Source: Ephemerocybe angulata
Taxonomy: Eukaryota > Basidiomycota > Agaricomycetes > Agaricales > Psathyrellaceae
Direction of reading: 5' to 3'
Assembly: GCA_013368325.1 (NCBI GenBank)
Contig: JAACJK010000164.1
Location: 496,001 to 560,000 of the forward strand
DNA length: 64,000 nucleotides
In this document: positions 22,701 to 34,018 of the stretch, piece after piece
How positions within the stretch are numbered: the stretch's first letter is position 1
Layout of the letters: the number at the start of each line of letters is the position of its first letter
Made by a program: the position numbers and the translations under genes
The notes under the pieces: model-generated
What the model saw: only the letters and a program-made list of their open reading frames with translations
Database searches by the model: none
Told to the model about the DNA's origin: nothing

Positions 22701-22965
22701 GGTGGACGTCGAGAGCAACCACTGGCGAGGACTGGGGCCACGGCGGACGGGGGACGGAGCCGAGCCGAGCCGGGGTCGTGCCGGGATCGGGGAGTACCTC
22801 GCCTCGGCCGCGCCGGGATCGGGAGCGTGACAGCCTCTTGGGGATAGATATTCGGAAGCAGAGGGTTCATTGGATCTCGCTCGTCGCTGCTTCTTTGCCA
22901 TTTCCAAGGCTTTTTATCCAGATGCTACGAGCCTTCTCCGCTTTCACGCTTTCCTTTCCCTCCCA

Positions 22966-25754
22966 ATGGTCCAGCTCATCCTGTCCTCCACAAAAGGTGC
23001 GTCCTCATCGTCCGTCCGCCCCTGCTCGTCGTCGCTGACAGCGACCAGGCAACCAGGGCGGCAAGTACTTTCCCTACACCGGCTTCCTAGGACTCACCCC
23101 AGTGCGCGTCGAAGGCAGTACGTGCATATACCCGCATATATTTTCGCTGCTCACCGCGCCACAGTCGTCCGCACCAAGCTCGATACCGACCTCAAGCTCC
23201 TCCCATGCACCTCCCTCACCATCTCCGTCCGCTGCTATGAACAACGCCTCGGCCGGGTCACCGTCCAAAACTCCAAGATTCTCGTCGACCACACCCAGGT
23301 CCTCTGGCTCAAGCCAGACGACGTCGAGTACGGCCCCGTCGGCGTGCTCGAGTACCCCTTCCGCATCACCCTCCCCCCGTCCGTCGGGGGCTTCAGCACC
23401 GCCGTCTTTGTCGACTATCGCTGCACGTGGAGAGTCGAGGCTGGTGCGTCTGCTATTCGTTTCCCGCCCCAACGCCAACGCTAACCCGCGTCCGTGCAGT
23501 CCTCTCGCATGTCCCCATCACAGGCGTAGGCTCGCGCCAGATACGCCATTTCGAGCTACCGCTCACCCGGTTCGACCTGCCAAACTTTCCTGCAATTCCC
23601 AGATCTCCTGTCGCCCTCGATCAGTGCACTAACAAGCCACGCGCACCGCGGATACGCTACTCCATTGAACCTCCCAGCACCGCCGTAGGGCCCTCCGAGA
23701 CCGTGTCTATACCCCTGCGTCTCCAGCCCACAGAACCCAACGTGACAATAAAGAGCGCAAGCATGGTCATCGAGCGACGAATACACCTGCATGATCCGCA
23801 GACAACGCCTATACCCATCCCGATACCAAAGTCGGCGCCACAGTCAAGCCAATCATCCCCCGCCACTCGCTCCCATTCCATGACCCCGCCCTCCGCGTCC
23901 CCGCATACCCCGCATACCCCCTCTCCGCCCCCGCTCTCTGCATCGCACGCCTCCTACTTTTCCTCTCCACAGCACAATCGATCGCTTCCTGCACAAGCAT
24001 CTTCCTCAGACACAGACCCCGCGTCCTCCTCGCATCAATTCGAACCTGCAGACTCCACGACATCCCTAGCATCCTCCCAACCGACTATCACACCGAATAC
24101 CGTGAACCCATCTACAGCATCCTTCCTCTCGTACAACTCCGAGTCGTCGCCTCTTCTCGCGTCATCAAACGCTCCGCCGCAGCAAATCCCTGCTTATTCC
24201 CCTCAACACCCCCCGTTGGCAGCACCCGCGCCGATATCCAGCACCGCAAAAGTCGTTGTCAACCCCATCGTTGGCACCGAAACCGATTCCTTCTCACGGG
24301 ACGCCAGAGGCGTTTGGAGCCAGACGCTCACGCTGGAGTGGCCCACTTCGAAATCGCACAGTCGTTGGGCGATCGGAGAAACCATATCTTCGGACTTGGT
24401 CAGCGTCAAGTACTTCATTCGCGTCAAGGTGAGATTCCATCTTCTTCCACATCTTTGTTCGTTCTCGTTGGTTTCGATTCGATTCGATTCCACCTTCGGA
24501 ACTGTATTTCCACCGTGCGCGTGCTGCTGCCTCATTCATGTCTTCTGATCCGGTTATTTCGTGTTGCTAACTCCATTTCGCTTGGCCTTTTAGATCTCGG
24601 TGTCTTCCCCGGGTGGCGGGACGGACTCGATTGAGCTGGGGGAGAGGGAGCTCCTGGTCGTCTCGACGAGCGAGACGGAGCGGGTGAACGCGCAGGCGAC
24701 GTACGCGGAGCTCATTGAGTCTGGGCGCGTGAGCGATGGCTCGGGCCTGCGGTCCAAGTCGAAGAGCCCGCGGCGGCTGCGGCCTGCGGACCGCGACGAC
24801 CTGCCGCCGTCGCCTGCGCCGTATCGGGGCGGCGGGGATGCTACAGGGCGGAATAGTGGTAGTGGGGTTGGGAGTTCGTCGCAGCCGCATGGGGCGAGTG
24901 CGGGGACGGCGGGGGCGAGGGCGAAGGCGCCAAGGAGGCCGCATACGAGTGCGGGTCCGAGGGATAAGCCGAGCTTTGGGGCGAAGGAGAAGGACCCGCA
25001 TAAGAAGAGGAGGTCGGAGGTTGGGTGGGGCGCGATGGGGCTGCCGATTGGGCTGGGGATGAGTGAGCCGGGGGTGTCGGTTGGGTATGTGCCGCAGGCG
25101 AATGGGAGTACCAGTGGGAGTGGGAGTGGGAAGGGGGGTGAGATGGGGAAGAAGGCGAGGTCGAGCAGTAGTGGGAAGTTGAGCAGTAGCAGCTTTTGGG
25201 CTGTTACGGCGCCGCCGTTGAAGAACCATTCGTCGAGCAGTTCGAGTGGGAGGGGCGGGGTGCGGAGTGGGGGGGCTGCGGTGAGCGAGAGTAGTGTGAG
25301 TACGACGGCGAGTAGTCATTCGAGTGTGGCGAGCAGTCGGAGGAGCTTTAAGGGGAGGAAGGGGGAGAGTAGTGCGGAGGAGGATGGGGAGGAGGGGGAG
25401 TTTCCGAAGTGGTATCATGGGAGTCATGGGGAGAGGCCGAGGACGGCGCCCAAGGATGCGAGGGGCGCGAGCGCGAATGGGGTGGAGACGGTGCCCCGCG
25501 GGATGGGGCGCCCGCCGCCGAGTAGCTTTAATCCGGGGGTTGTGAATGCGGCTGTGCAGGAGGGCGGGGAGCGGAGGCATGCGGTGAGGGAGTGGGAGGA
25601 GGAGCTTGTGAGGATTGAGGAGAAGAGTCGGAAGGAGAGCGATGCGGCGGGGTTTGGGGCGAGGGTGAGGAAGAGGTCGTTTGTGTCGACTATGAGGGAT
25701 TTGTTGCCTGGGAGGGGGAAGATGTTTAATTTGGGTGGGGATGAGGGGTCGTAG
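22966..25754 (+). CDS. Arrestin-fold protein (ART/alpha-arrestin-like)
   Basis: Fungal alpha-arrestins recruit ubiquitin ligases to plasma-membrane transporters. Five exons (22966-22996, 23049-23117, 23165-23443, 23500-24428, 24594-25754) give 822 residues. The arrestin N domain includes GKYFPYTGFLGLTPVRVEG, TSLTISVRCYEQR and GVLEYPFRITLPP. The C domain includes APRIRYSIEPPSTAVGPSETVSIPLRL and ASMVIERRIHL, then after a Ser/Pro-rich insertion LTLEWPTSKSHSRWAIGE and TYAELIESG. I saw no clear PPxY motif for a Nedd4-type ligase, so ligase recruitment is unproven. The last exon is Gly/Ser-rich and uses AGT and GGG codons far more than the earlier exons. Confidence 0.8.
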
Positions 25755-26398
25755 TCGTTGGGTTTTGGGTTTTTGTCTGTTATTCTCTCTTGGCACTTTT
25801 CGTTTATTTTCGTGTCTGTTCCTGGCATCCATCCGTTCGTTCGTCTACTACCCGTTTTTGCTGTGTTGTGTTATACCTATCCCCTCCTTCGTTCGTTCGT
25901 TTCTTCCTTCCTTCGTCGCTGCTTTCCGAGCCATACATCCCTCACATCATCATCATGTCCTTGCCACTGTTACACTACATCATCGCATAGTCACTCGTTC
26001 CTTCGTTTTGTCGTTGCGCACTCTCATTCCGTTATATATTGCAATCAAAAAATCAAATCATTCGTTTTGCTTGCAATTCCACATATTCTCTCGTTATCTC
26101 GGCGCCTCAGTCATGGTACGGTGAAGCGTATTTGGCAAGGACAGCAAAGAGTGGGTCAGGTCGAGACTCGAGCGCCTGTGAGCTGCCAGTGGTTGGCTGA
26201 TCATGACGTCGGAGCGGAGTTCGGAATCAAATTCTGTTTGCCGCCGTCGCGCGGACGCGTCTTGACCAACGACGACCTTCGTCTCGACACCCTACTACAC
26301 CCCGTACCTCTCCACCTCTTCCTCCACTTCTTCTTGGGTACCTCTGAGTGTCTCTCACGCCTGCAAAATCTACTACACTTGAACCGGAATACCAAACG
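25755..26398. other. Intergenic upstream of CBP4
   Basis: Pyrimidine-rich 3' flank with TTCG and TTCC repeats (about 25840-25910), then the CBP4 upstream region. No further gene is supported. Confidence 0.55.
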
Positions 26399-29023
26399 AT
26401 GCAACAGTTTCCGTGGGTGCGGTGGGCTGGGCTGACGACTGTGTGTGCGTACTTCTGCCTGGCTATTGGTGTTAGGGTGTTGTTGCTTATGAATATCTTT
26501 GCTTTATGAATTGCTCATTTATGCTGCTGCATTCTGTGATGCGTGTCTTGGAAATTTGGAACTTGGACTGTGACTTCACCTCCCACCTCCGGAACGGCTT
26601 TTGCTGCTGAATGAAATTTCTCTGGTCGGACTGCATACTACGCGCGTTACTTGGGTCTATCTACACTCTTGGCGATGTGATGATACCGACGTGCCACCTT
26701 CATCTCATCTCGCCTCCATATACATGCCGACGCATCTCTCCTGATTGGCTTTGACTTTACCTCTCCCTTGCGGGCGGAATCTACTTTGGGTTGCTTCATG
26801 CACTGCGAACGGAACAAATATTGGCGGCCAACCTACGATGGTCGGTATTCTGGGCTGCGATCGGGCGTCTGTAGTGATGGGGGCTGGATATATGCTTATG
26901 AAAGGTTCGTTGCGAACGGGAGGTTGGCTTGCTAGAGGGGTTTGGGCTCTTCTGTCTTCTGTTCTTTTCGACGGTGGTGGTTCGCCTTCGGGGAAGCTTT
27001 TCTTCCTTTCTTTCGTTGGGCTCGTGATTCCGTTCTGGATGGATTTAGCCTGTTCTGCTGAGGAGGCAGCCAGAGAGAAAGGGTACCCTGTCTCTTCTTC
27101 GCCTTCTTCTTCGCCTTCGCCGATCCTTGGTTTCGTTCGTTCATTCAAATTTTCATCTGCGTCGTGGACGGGTTATATTTGGGTTTGATCTGGCGTCCCT
27201 CTATACTTGGTTACGCTGACACGCTTCTCTCCCTCTATTCGGTCCTTATTTGCAGCAACGACGCCAACCGAAGAACAGCTTTATAATGTGAGTTGTGCTC
27301 GGAAATTGCTTGGTCTTCTATGCTTTTGGGATGGGATTTGCGTGACGCTGTGGTGATGGCCATCTTGAAGGATCGGCATACTGGCTATTAGATGCCTCTT
27401 CCACGCCTATGCCCGTCATAACACTTCATTTGCATGCCAAGTTCAACCCTGTTTTAATGGAGGGCCTAGGGTTCAGATATCGAGCTTCTGGGCCACAAGT
27501 CGCTACTATACGACTTTAGCGCCTATTGTTTACTTCCTTGCCACTTTCCGCCGCGCCGGGGCTGCACACACCCATTCTTCGTCCCTTCGCAGACCACCCG
27601 TGCTCTGGAACTATACAAGCTCCGGAGAATATCCGTAAGGGACGCGATTTCAACGGATGGAAGTCGCGAGGCGTTCATTGTGGAATTGGGTTCTCGTATT
27701 TCTTTCTAGGAAGGGATGTGAACGAGTCTATTCTGGCGTGTGTGTGCTGTGTGCAGCATGCCGCTGCCGAGGGTTCCCTCGCTTGTTCTGTTTCGGAGGC
27801 TTCTTGGAGGGCTTCTGTCCGATTCTGTGTGGGGCTTGGACTTCGCGAGGTTGTGTGCGGTTTGGGAGAAGGGCTGTTTATATGGGCTTGTGGCTTGAAG
27901 TGTCTTGTTGTGGGCGGGTTCTTCGTTCTTTGTTACGCTTCTGGTCTCGCTGCGTGGCTTATGGATGGGTCTTTTTTCATTCGGACTTATGCTTCGCGTG
28001 TTCTGCGCGTGCGTCCCGGCCGTGTCACCGCAGACGGATCATGGATGCTTTGCATACCTGTGACACTGTATTTTTTTGTCGTATCGGTATTCCTCTGCGG
28101 GCAAAGTTTCCCTTTTCTTTCCTTGTCTTCTCTTCTCTACTTAATTTCATATGTTCGGAGATCGTATTTGGGAGCAGACATGTTTACTGATTGCGACTTG
28201 TCCTTTTCGTCCTCCTTTTTTGACAGGAAATGGCCCCTGACCTGAGGAAGAAGGTCGATGCCTCGAGAGCCGCGCGGCTGGCGCGTGAAGCTGAGATGAA
28301 GAAGCAGGTTGAGGCGCAGGTATGTCCTTTTTTTGTTACAGGGTCGTCTCGTTACTGTTGTTCTTCGACGTCGGTTTTGTGGCTTTTGTTGGACTCGGGT
28401 TGATGATGCTGTGGCGCCCAGAGCGCGTCACATCGCGGTCTTCTTTTTCTTCTGTTCTTTTTTGTGACCGTATGTGAGGTTTTAGGCGAGTGCAGCATGT
28501 GTTGTGGATGGTGCTGTGCCGTTGCTGCCTCGTTTATGGATGGTTCTTTGGCGAGGCATGTCCGTGCTTCTCGCGTCGTTGGGACGTCTGGATGGACGGG
28601 TACTCGGCGTGTTGGCTGTGCGGACCTTCCCTTCTGTCGATTTGTCGACTCCGACCTTCCGCCCATATGGCCGGTGGTGACATTCCAAGTGCCACTGTGA
28701 CAATGTTACAACGGCTCGTTCTTCTTTTCTTTTCCTCGACGGATGGAAGCAAATGGTGGATTGGGGAATTCTTCCTTTTCTGCTTTTTTCTCTGTGATGG
28801 GTTTTGATTGGTTCTTTCGATTGGGTTTGGGTTTCGGTGGTCAATGTTGAGGGTGTTTTATTTCTTTCTTTGGGTTTGACTGGCTTGTTTTGATTGAATT
28901 GCTTGCTGATTGGTGTGATCGCCGTCGTTCTGTGCGCTTTCTTGGATTTTGTAGGTTGCGGGTGCTGAGCATCCTGAGAGTGCGAAGCCGATATGGGCGA
29001 GCAGGCCGTCTGAGAGGAGGTAG
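26399..29023 (+). CDS. CBP4: CBP4-like assembly factor of cytochrome bc1 (complex III)
   Basis: Cbp4 is an inner-membrane protein needed for early cytochrome b assembly into complex III. I assembled five exons (26399-26444, 26875-26904, 27256-27287, 28227-28319, 28955-29023) that total 270 nt and encode 89 residues in frame. The N-terminus MQQFPWVRWAGLTTV continues into a short membrane segment (LMGAGYMLMK). Next comes the family signature ATTPTEEQLYNEMAPDLRKK at about residues 26-45, then a charged helix, and ESAKPIWASRPSERR near the end. Order and spacing match yeast Cbp4, though the C-terminus is much shorter. Introns are about 430, 350, 940 and 635 nt, unusually long here. Exons 3-5 are firm; exons 1-2 rest on splice signals and motif match. 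Confidence 0.85.
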
Positions 29024-30113
29024 TTGGGTTTATAGTAGAAGGAGCGATTTAGGATTAAGGGAAGGAAACGCCGGGTTTGTTGTTTCTCCTATGCACGTTC
29101 AGGATTTATTCGAGTTATCATATATTTTTCTTAGTTTCTTTGCGATCTTTCGATACCCGATACCTGGATCTAGGCGGGGAGTGATACTCGCCGTGCTCGT
29201 AGAAAAGCCTATCGGGTCGCATTAGATTACTCCTTCCTCGAACAGGCGCCCGAAGGCAAAACGAGGCTGTGGAGATCGATACGAGGGTGGTTGTGATATT
29301 TAGAGCCTGACCTTCTTGCGGCCATTGTGGCGATCTATGCTGAGGACGGTCATGCTCACCGGGCTGACCGAAGCGTGCCCGAGAGGACATGATTGGGCAG
29401 GGCAAGTGCCGTTGGCGGCATTGGGAAGAAGCGCCCGTTATCGAATATGGCCTGGGATGTAGCCGGGTATACCCCAGTCGAGGCCACTCTACAGCAACGC
29501 TCTTCCAGAACATGGTAGATATCTACTGACAGAACGTTACAGCCAAGATTTTGGGTTCCCAACGCGGACATGTAACCACCCTGAGATCGCAAGCCTGGTT
29601 TGGGAGCGCATGGACGGATGCTCCACCCCAGTACTTGGCAGTGGGAACATCCGACCTTGAGGAGACAGAACCAGTCTGAGTGTCATCTGAAGCAGGCGGA
29701 GCCTCCGCGCAGTCCTGCACATCCGCTTTGAGGGTCTCCGGGGACATTCTGCTCCCCGGCCGGGTCATGAGCATCACCGACAGACATACGGACGCGGTCA
29801 GAAGAAACGTTCATCAGCGTCATCTTCGTCACTCGATAAATTGAAATTGCAAGTCAAAGAGGAAGGAGTCTGGCCTTGTCTGGCCTTGTATGTACGTACA
29901 TATCGCACATGTGCCATACGGTTCTGCTGGGGGTTTTTGCCAAGAAGTGGTTGGGAGAGTGTCTGATTGATTCGCTAGGAAAGGCGCCCGTGTCCGCATG
30001 TGTTGGGCGCTTGATTTGTGATGCGATTGGTTTGGCAGCGTTGAAACGTTGACTGGCTTGAGGCCGAACATTCTTGAGAAATTGTGGAGGCAAGGGTCAG
30101 AAAACCCATTCGC
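29024..30113. other. Intergenic between convergent CBP4 and F-box genes
   Basis: No conserved gene was recognised. Minus-strand short frames at about 29350-29830 have balanced composition but no domain, clear start or consistent splicing, so none is called. Confidence 0.45.
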
Positions 30114-31589
30114 CTAGATGGGGGTCGACCTCGGTATAGAGTTCCCATGAAGGGCAAGGCGTGTCAATGGCCCTCCAGGGAGAGTGTTCCGAAGCTCCTC
30201 GAGTAGGTCCAGGGCATGCTGAGATATCGGAACGTCAAAGTGGAGGTTGGTAGTGATGTTGGTGGGAACGTTGGTGTGCGATTCAGATGTCCTGGCTCTG
30301 ACTATAGCGTTCTGGATAGAGCACAAGGCCCTCGACGCGACGGATCCAGACGTTGATCCAGGTAAAAATATGGTTGAGTGGTAAATATGTAGCTTTCTGA
30401 CCTGAGTACCGTGCTTCAAGATAGTGTCTTGGATGAATGAATGAACTTGCGTGTAATCTTCCAAGTCCTTAAAGGCTGGAAGCACGATGACGAGCTTCCA
30501 AGCTTTCGTTGTGGGCAAGAGGATCTGGAAGTGGGCATTGTCGATGGAATTTACCGTGAGGCAGGCTAAGTCCTTCGGAAGAAGACGAAGGGCCTCATTG
30601 AATGTTTCGGTGGCATCTGGGGTGCGCCACGCATAAGCGTCCTCCCCCGTGGAATCATGCTTCTCGGAAATATAGAGACGAGTCAGGGAAGGCGAGCGTA
30701 TGTGCTTCAAGAGATACCACGAGCTAGCGGGCCCTCCCTCTACTGCTAGCGTTGTGAGGTGGGGGAGGTGGATGGTAAGATTCTGCGGAAAGTGGACGAG
30801 ATTCGACTTGAACCAGGTAATTGTCATGCTCATACGAAGACGCTGAAGGCGGGGAGACCTTGTCAAAACGTCCGAAAATTGGCCTAGATCCCAGGCGGAA
30901 TCCTCTTGGAGGCTCAGGTATGTTAGGTTTGATAGAGTGAAATGTTTGATAAGGCAGTACGCGCCGTCCTGACTGGACACACTCAGGGATGTGAGCAAAG
31001 GGGTGTCGAGTGCCTTGGGTTTACTCCTGGCGTTGTAGTAGGGTCCTGTGTAGTCATCTTTCGCGGCACGCACACTCCGGAGATTGGGGAGACCTTGGAA
31101 GGACTCGGAGCTCGCCAGCAATGATATCGGAACCATATCGTCCGGCGTATCAATCCATAACTCCTGCAATCGACGAGAGGCACTGGCAATCTTGGTTATC
31201 ACGCTTGCAGGTATGTCGTCTGGTGGGTGCGACCAAAAGCGCAGGTACAATGGATGATCCCCCGATCTTGCAAGGCACATCTCCACATAGGTGCGCAGAC
31301 GGTGCTCGGCGGTCTCTGCTGAGGCCACCATGGAACCCTTGCGACAGATGATATTAAGGTATGACCAGAGCTCGGGGGTAGCTTGGGCAGCAACCCGCCA
31401 CCGATGGCAGACTTTAGACAGGGTAAATGGCAAGAATTTCCTGTAGATGGAAGAGTACGGCTGGAGGCCCCTGAGTACCTCAATGCCACCATTTGCCGTG
31501 CAGAATATCTCCGACAAGATTTCGTCTGGGACTTTGTCAAATGGATCCAAGGTACTAAGACCATCGCCAATGATCGGTTGTTGCGCCAT
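30114..31589 (-). CDS. F-box protein with LRR-like C-terminus (type A, copy 1)
   Basis: Single-exon gene of 491 residues. An F-box lies near residues 16-80: DPFDKVPDEILSEIF, then FTLSKVCHRWRVAAQATPELWSYL, the usual arrangement in mushroom F-box proteins that would link substrates to SCF ubiquitin ligases. The remainder has repeated hydrophobic Leu patterns such as LTSLSVSS, LTYLSLQ, LTTLAVEG and LTRLYIS, consistent with irregular leucine-rich repeats. It is paralogous to the minus-strand gene at 41254-42892: both have CxARSGxHPLY-like and ESFQGLPNL/EDFKGLPIL segments. It is divergent from the F-box gene at 31793, with 203 bp between starts. Confidence 0.85.
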   Translation of the reverse strand: MAQQPIIGDGLSTLDPFDKVPDEILSEIFCTANGGIEVLRGLQPYSSIYRKFLPFTLSKVCHRWRVAAQATPELWSYLNIICRKGSMVASAETAEHRLRTYVEMCLARSGDHPLYLRFWSHPPDDIPASVITKIASASRRLQELWIDTPDDMVPISLLASSESFQGLPNLRSVRAAKDDYTGPYYNARSKPKALDTPLLTSLSVSSQDGAYCLIKHFTLSNLTYLSLQEDSAWDLGQFSDVLTRSPRLQRLRMSMTITWFKSNLVHFPQNLTIHLPHLTTLAVEGGPASSWYLLKHIRSPSLTRLYISEKHDSTGEDAYAWRTPDATETFNEALRLLPKDLACLTVNSIDNAHFQILLPTTKAWKLVIVLPAFKDLEDYTQVHSFIQDTILKHGTQVRKLHIYHSTIFLPGSTSGSVASRALCSIQNAIVRARTSESHTNVPTNITTNLHFDVPISQHALDLLEELRNTLPGGPLTRLALHGNSIPRSTPI

Positions 31590-31792
31590 ACTTTTTGCAA
31601 TGAGGACAGGGTTCTGAAAGCGCTCTATAGGGACATACCTTGAGTTATGAAGGTCTGGTCACTGGGAAGTAGATGGGAAACAGTGCACAGGGGAGGTCGA
31701 GATGATCGATCCTAGTTTGAAGTGCCGACCTGATGCCATCATAAAGAGGATACGTTGTAGCACGATGCACAACTTCTCTTGTCTTGACTGTC

Positions 31793-33100
31793 ATGGCGTC
31801 TTCCAGTCCTCTTCCTATCCACGAGAAACTCCCCACTGAGCTCCTGCTCGACGTTTTTGCCCTCATAACCGCACTTCCCTACAAACACGACGAAACCCTG
31901 ATCTTTGACGGACGATATTCACCTCTTTACCTTGGTCGCATCTGTCGAGCGTGGCGATCGATAGCTTGGACGACCCCCTCCCTTTGGTCAGCTATCGGCA
32001 TGAAAATATCGGACGACAGTCTAGCAGGCCATACCGAGATAAACTCATATCAGCTCGGACTACTCGAACAGTGGCTTCAGCGAGCTCAAGGTTCCCCCCT
32101 CTCGATATATTTGCGAGTATCGGCGGAGTCAGCAATGCCCACACCCCCGACCCATGTTTACGAACTGCTCATTCAGAAGCTGGTATCTCGCTCAAAACAG
32201 TGGATATACCTTGACTGCCGAGTTCCACGCGCTTCTATGAGAATACCATTCGCAGGAATCGCCTCGCAAGGTGGTCTCCCACTCCTTCAAACCCTTATCG
32301 TCGAGAATGAGGTCGTGCCGAGCCAGTGGCTTCAGAGTGCCCCAAACCTCTCACGACTTATTATCAGAAATCGAGGGTGGTTTATGAGGATTCCTCCAGT
32401 AGACTGTGTTATGCCCGACGAGAGCCGTCTGCAGCACCTTTCCGCTAACTGGATCCAACCGAACTTGTTCCTCGACATCCTCAGGTCATCTTCACCCCAC
32501 ATCGTATCCTGTCAAGTCACCTTTTACGATCGGCACTCAAGCGGGGTGGGATCCCCAGCAATCTACCTGCCACGGCTATCGAGGCTGGTGATTTCTCAAG
32601 GTGGAACGGCAATACTGAACGACATCCTCGATTTAATTCACTGTCCCTCACTGTCCGACTTAACGCTCTCTCATCTCAGCACCGAGTCCGGTACACCCCT
32701 TGAACTCCCAAATATTCTCAGCCAATGGAGTCGCAACTTGATATCCCTCACATTGAGCACGACAACCCTTGACGAACTTGAAGACCTTATTCCAACCCTC
32801 CAAATCATCCCGAGTCTACGTCACCTCACCCTGGCCTATGTCTACTATCATGACCCTGCGCTGGATAGTGACGGTGATGTGGAATGGAAACACCTCTCAC
32901 ATCTGCTTGCCACAGATACCACCTTCCTACCGACCCTTGACACATTCAGGCTGGTCTATGGCTTTAAAGAGAATAATCCCCCCGCTGTTGCTGCATATCT
33001 TCCGGAAATCGAAATTTTCAGGACACTGAACTTTCCCCTCCGAAATCCTGTCGTACCATTCAAAGTAACTCTTTACGACAACACTCAGGGTTCTTGGTAG
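31793..33100 (+). CDS. F-box protein (type B, copy 1)
   Basis: Single-exon gene of 435 residues from the ATG at 31793. The F-box region reads LPIHEKLPTELLLDVFALI, then SPLYLGRICRAWRSIAWTTP and LWSAI. The rest has leucine-rich periodicity (LSRLIIRNRG, LRHLTLAYVYYHD). It is a close paralogue of 43180-44472: the LYLGRICRAWRSIAWTTPSL block is identical and LRHLTLAYVY recurs. Role as an SCF substrate adaptor is inference from the F-box. No membrane segment or signal is seen. Confidence 0.85.
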   Translation: MASSSPLPIHEKLPTELLLDVFALITALPYKHDETLIFDGRYSPLYLGRICRAWRSIAWTTPSLWSAIGMKISDDSLAGHTEINSYQLGLLEQWLQRAQGSPLSIYLRVSAESAMPTPPTHVYELLIQKLVSRSKQWIYLDCRVPRASMRIPFAGIASQGGLPLLQTLIVENEVVPSQWLQSAPNLSRLIIRNRGWFMRIPPVDCVMPDESRLQHLSANWIQPNLFLDILRSSSPHIVSCQVTFYDRHSSGVGSPAIYLPRLSRLVISQGGTAILNDILDLIHCPSLSDLTLSHLSTESGTPLELPNILSQWSRNLISLTLSTTTLDELEDLIPTLQIIPSLRHLTLAYVYYHDPALDSDGDVEWKHLSHLLATDTTFLPTLDTFRLVYGFKENNPPAVAAYLPEIEIFRTLNFPLRNPVVPFKVTLYDNTQGSW

Positions 33101-33307
33101 TAAAAGGTCTCAAATTCTTCAGACCTTTAGCGTTGCTTGCATTCCCAGCTTGCGGTGTAGGAACTGTATACCAGATCTTAATTTTCATGGGCATTTTATC
33201 GCAGGACATTTTACGGTACAATGCTTCGGTGTGCAGTCACTGTGTATCATGAAGTAAGCAGGTTATGGACCCGGAACACGGACAGATAACGACTGTCTCC
33301 TCGGAAA

Positions 33308-34018
33308 ATGTCGAAAGATGCTGGTCAACAAGACGAGCTTAACACCGAATTCACGCGCTGGCTGCCGTTACCAAGCGGTGACAGAGGTAAACCCGTCACT
33401 CATAACAGCGACCAGTACTGCTTCTGCCAAGCACCACGACTGTTCTATTTCCAACCCGTAGGTAAAGCTGTCCAACTACTTTTATCAGCAGACGCTAAGT
33501 ACGTAGTTAGGCTCATTATGTCCCCCGGTCCAAAGTCGATGTATCGCGTGTATGCTGGCTACACCCTCTCTGAAGCAGCAGTCTTCAAGTGGATTCTGGC
33601 CTCTAAGACTGGGGATCCACTTCCCCGCTGGCGTCATTATCTCATGGAATCTCAGGCTGAAGAGGTGCAGAAGGCTTTCAGCGAAGACCTGGCCGATCGT
33701 ACCTTGCCACAAATGTTGATATTCCGGCCTACCGTCAAAAAGTTCGGGGGCATCTTGACAAGGGCCGGGGAAATCGCGCCAATCTTCATCAGGTACAACG
33801 ATGGAGGCTGGAAATTCGGAATTGCAGGCATCTATCAGCTGAAGGAGTCTCAGGAGGATGAGGCTCCGGCGTGGGACGAGGACAACCCGAAGAACGGCCG
33901 TCTCGTAGCTTGGTTGAAGAATGTGGTAGAATGCCTGGAGATCGAACCTTTTCTCGACAACCCGCGTATTCAACTGGTTCAGGAGGGTGCGGATAGTATT
34001 AAGAGTATTATAACATAA
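33308..34018 (+). CDS. Unrecognised protein, family X copy 1
   Basis: Single open frame of 236 residues from an ATG at 33308. I recognise no domain. The C-terminal half has KSMYRVYAGYTLSEAAVFKW, DPLPRWRHYLMES, IFIRYNDGGWKFGIAGIYQLKE and NPRIQLVQEGADSIKSIIT, and is clearly repeated in the next gene (KSMHCHIYAGYFIPEDAVLKW, ELPRWRH, YNDEEWKFALISLYELKE). Duplication with protein-level conservation argues the frame is real. No signal peptide or membrane segment is seen. It might be a lineage-specific accessory protein; function is unknown. Confidence 0.65.
   Translation: MSKDAGQQDELNTEFTRWLPLPSGDRGKPVTHNSDQYCFCQAPRLFYFQPVGKAVQLLLSADAKYVVRLIMSPGPKSMYRVYAGYTLSEAAVFKWILASKTGDPLPRWRHYLMESQAEEVQKAFSEDLADRTLPQMLIFRPTVKKFGGILTRAGEIAPIFIRYNDGGWKFGIAGIYQLKESQEDEAPAWDEDNPKNGRLVAWLKNVVECLEIEPFLDNPRIQLVQEGADSIKSIIT

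Noticed and set aside
24567..25832. 421-codon minus-strand frame rich in Arg and Pro
   Set aside because: Antisense to the Gly/Ser-rich last exon of the arrestin-like gene; composition explained by that exon.
26745..28245. Frames of 147 (26745-27188) and 239 codons (27526-28245) within the CBP4 locus
   Set aside because: They overlap CBP4 introns, have odd Cys/Trp/Phe-rich composition and no domain. The first merely contains CBP4 exon 2.
28320..28954. Possible box C/D snoRNA in CBP4 intron 4 (TGATGA near 28400)
   Set aside because: No CTGA box D at a suitable distance and no terminal stem seen.
29340..29830. Small minus-strand gene between CBP4 and F-box A1
   Set aside because: Open segments look protein-like but no consistent start, splice set or domain could be assembled.
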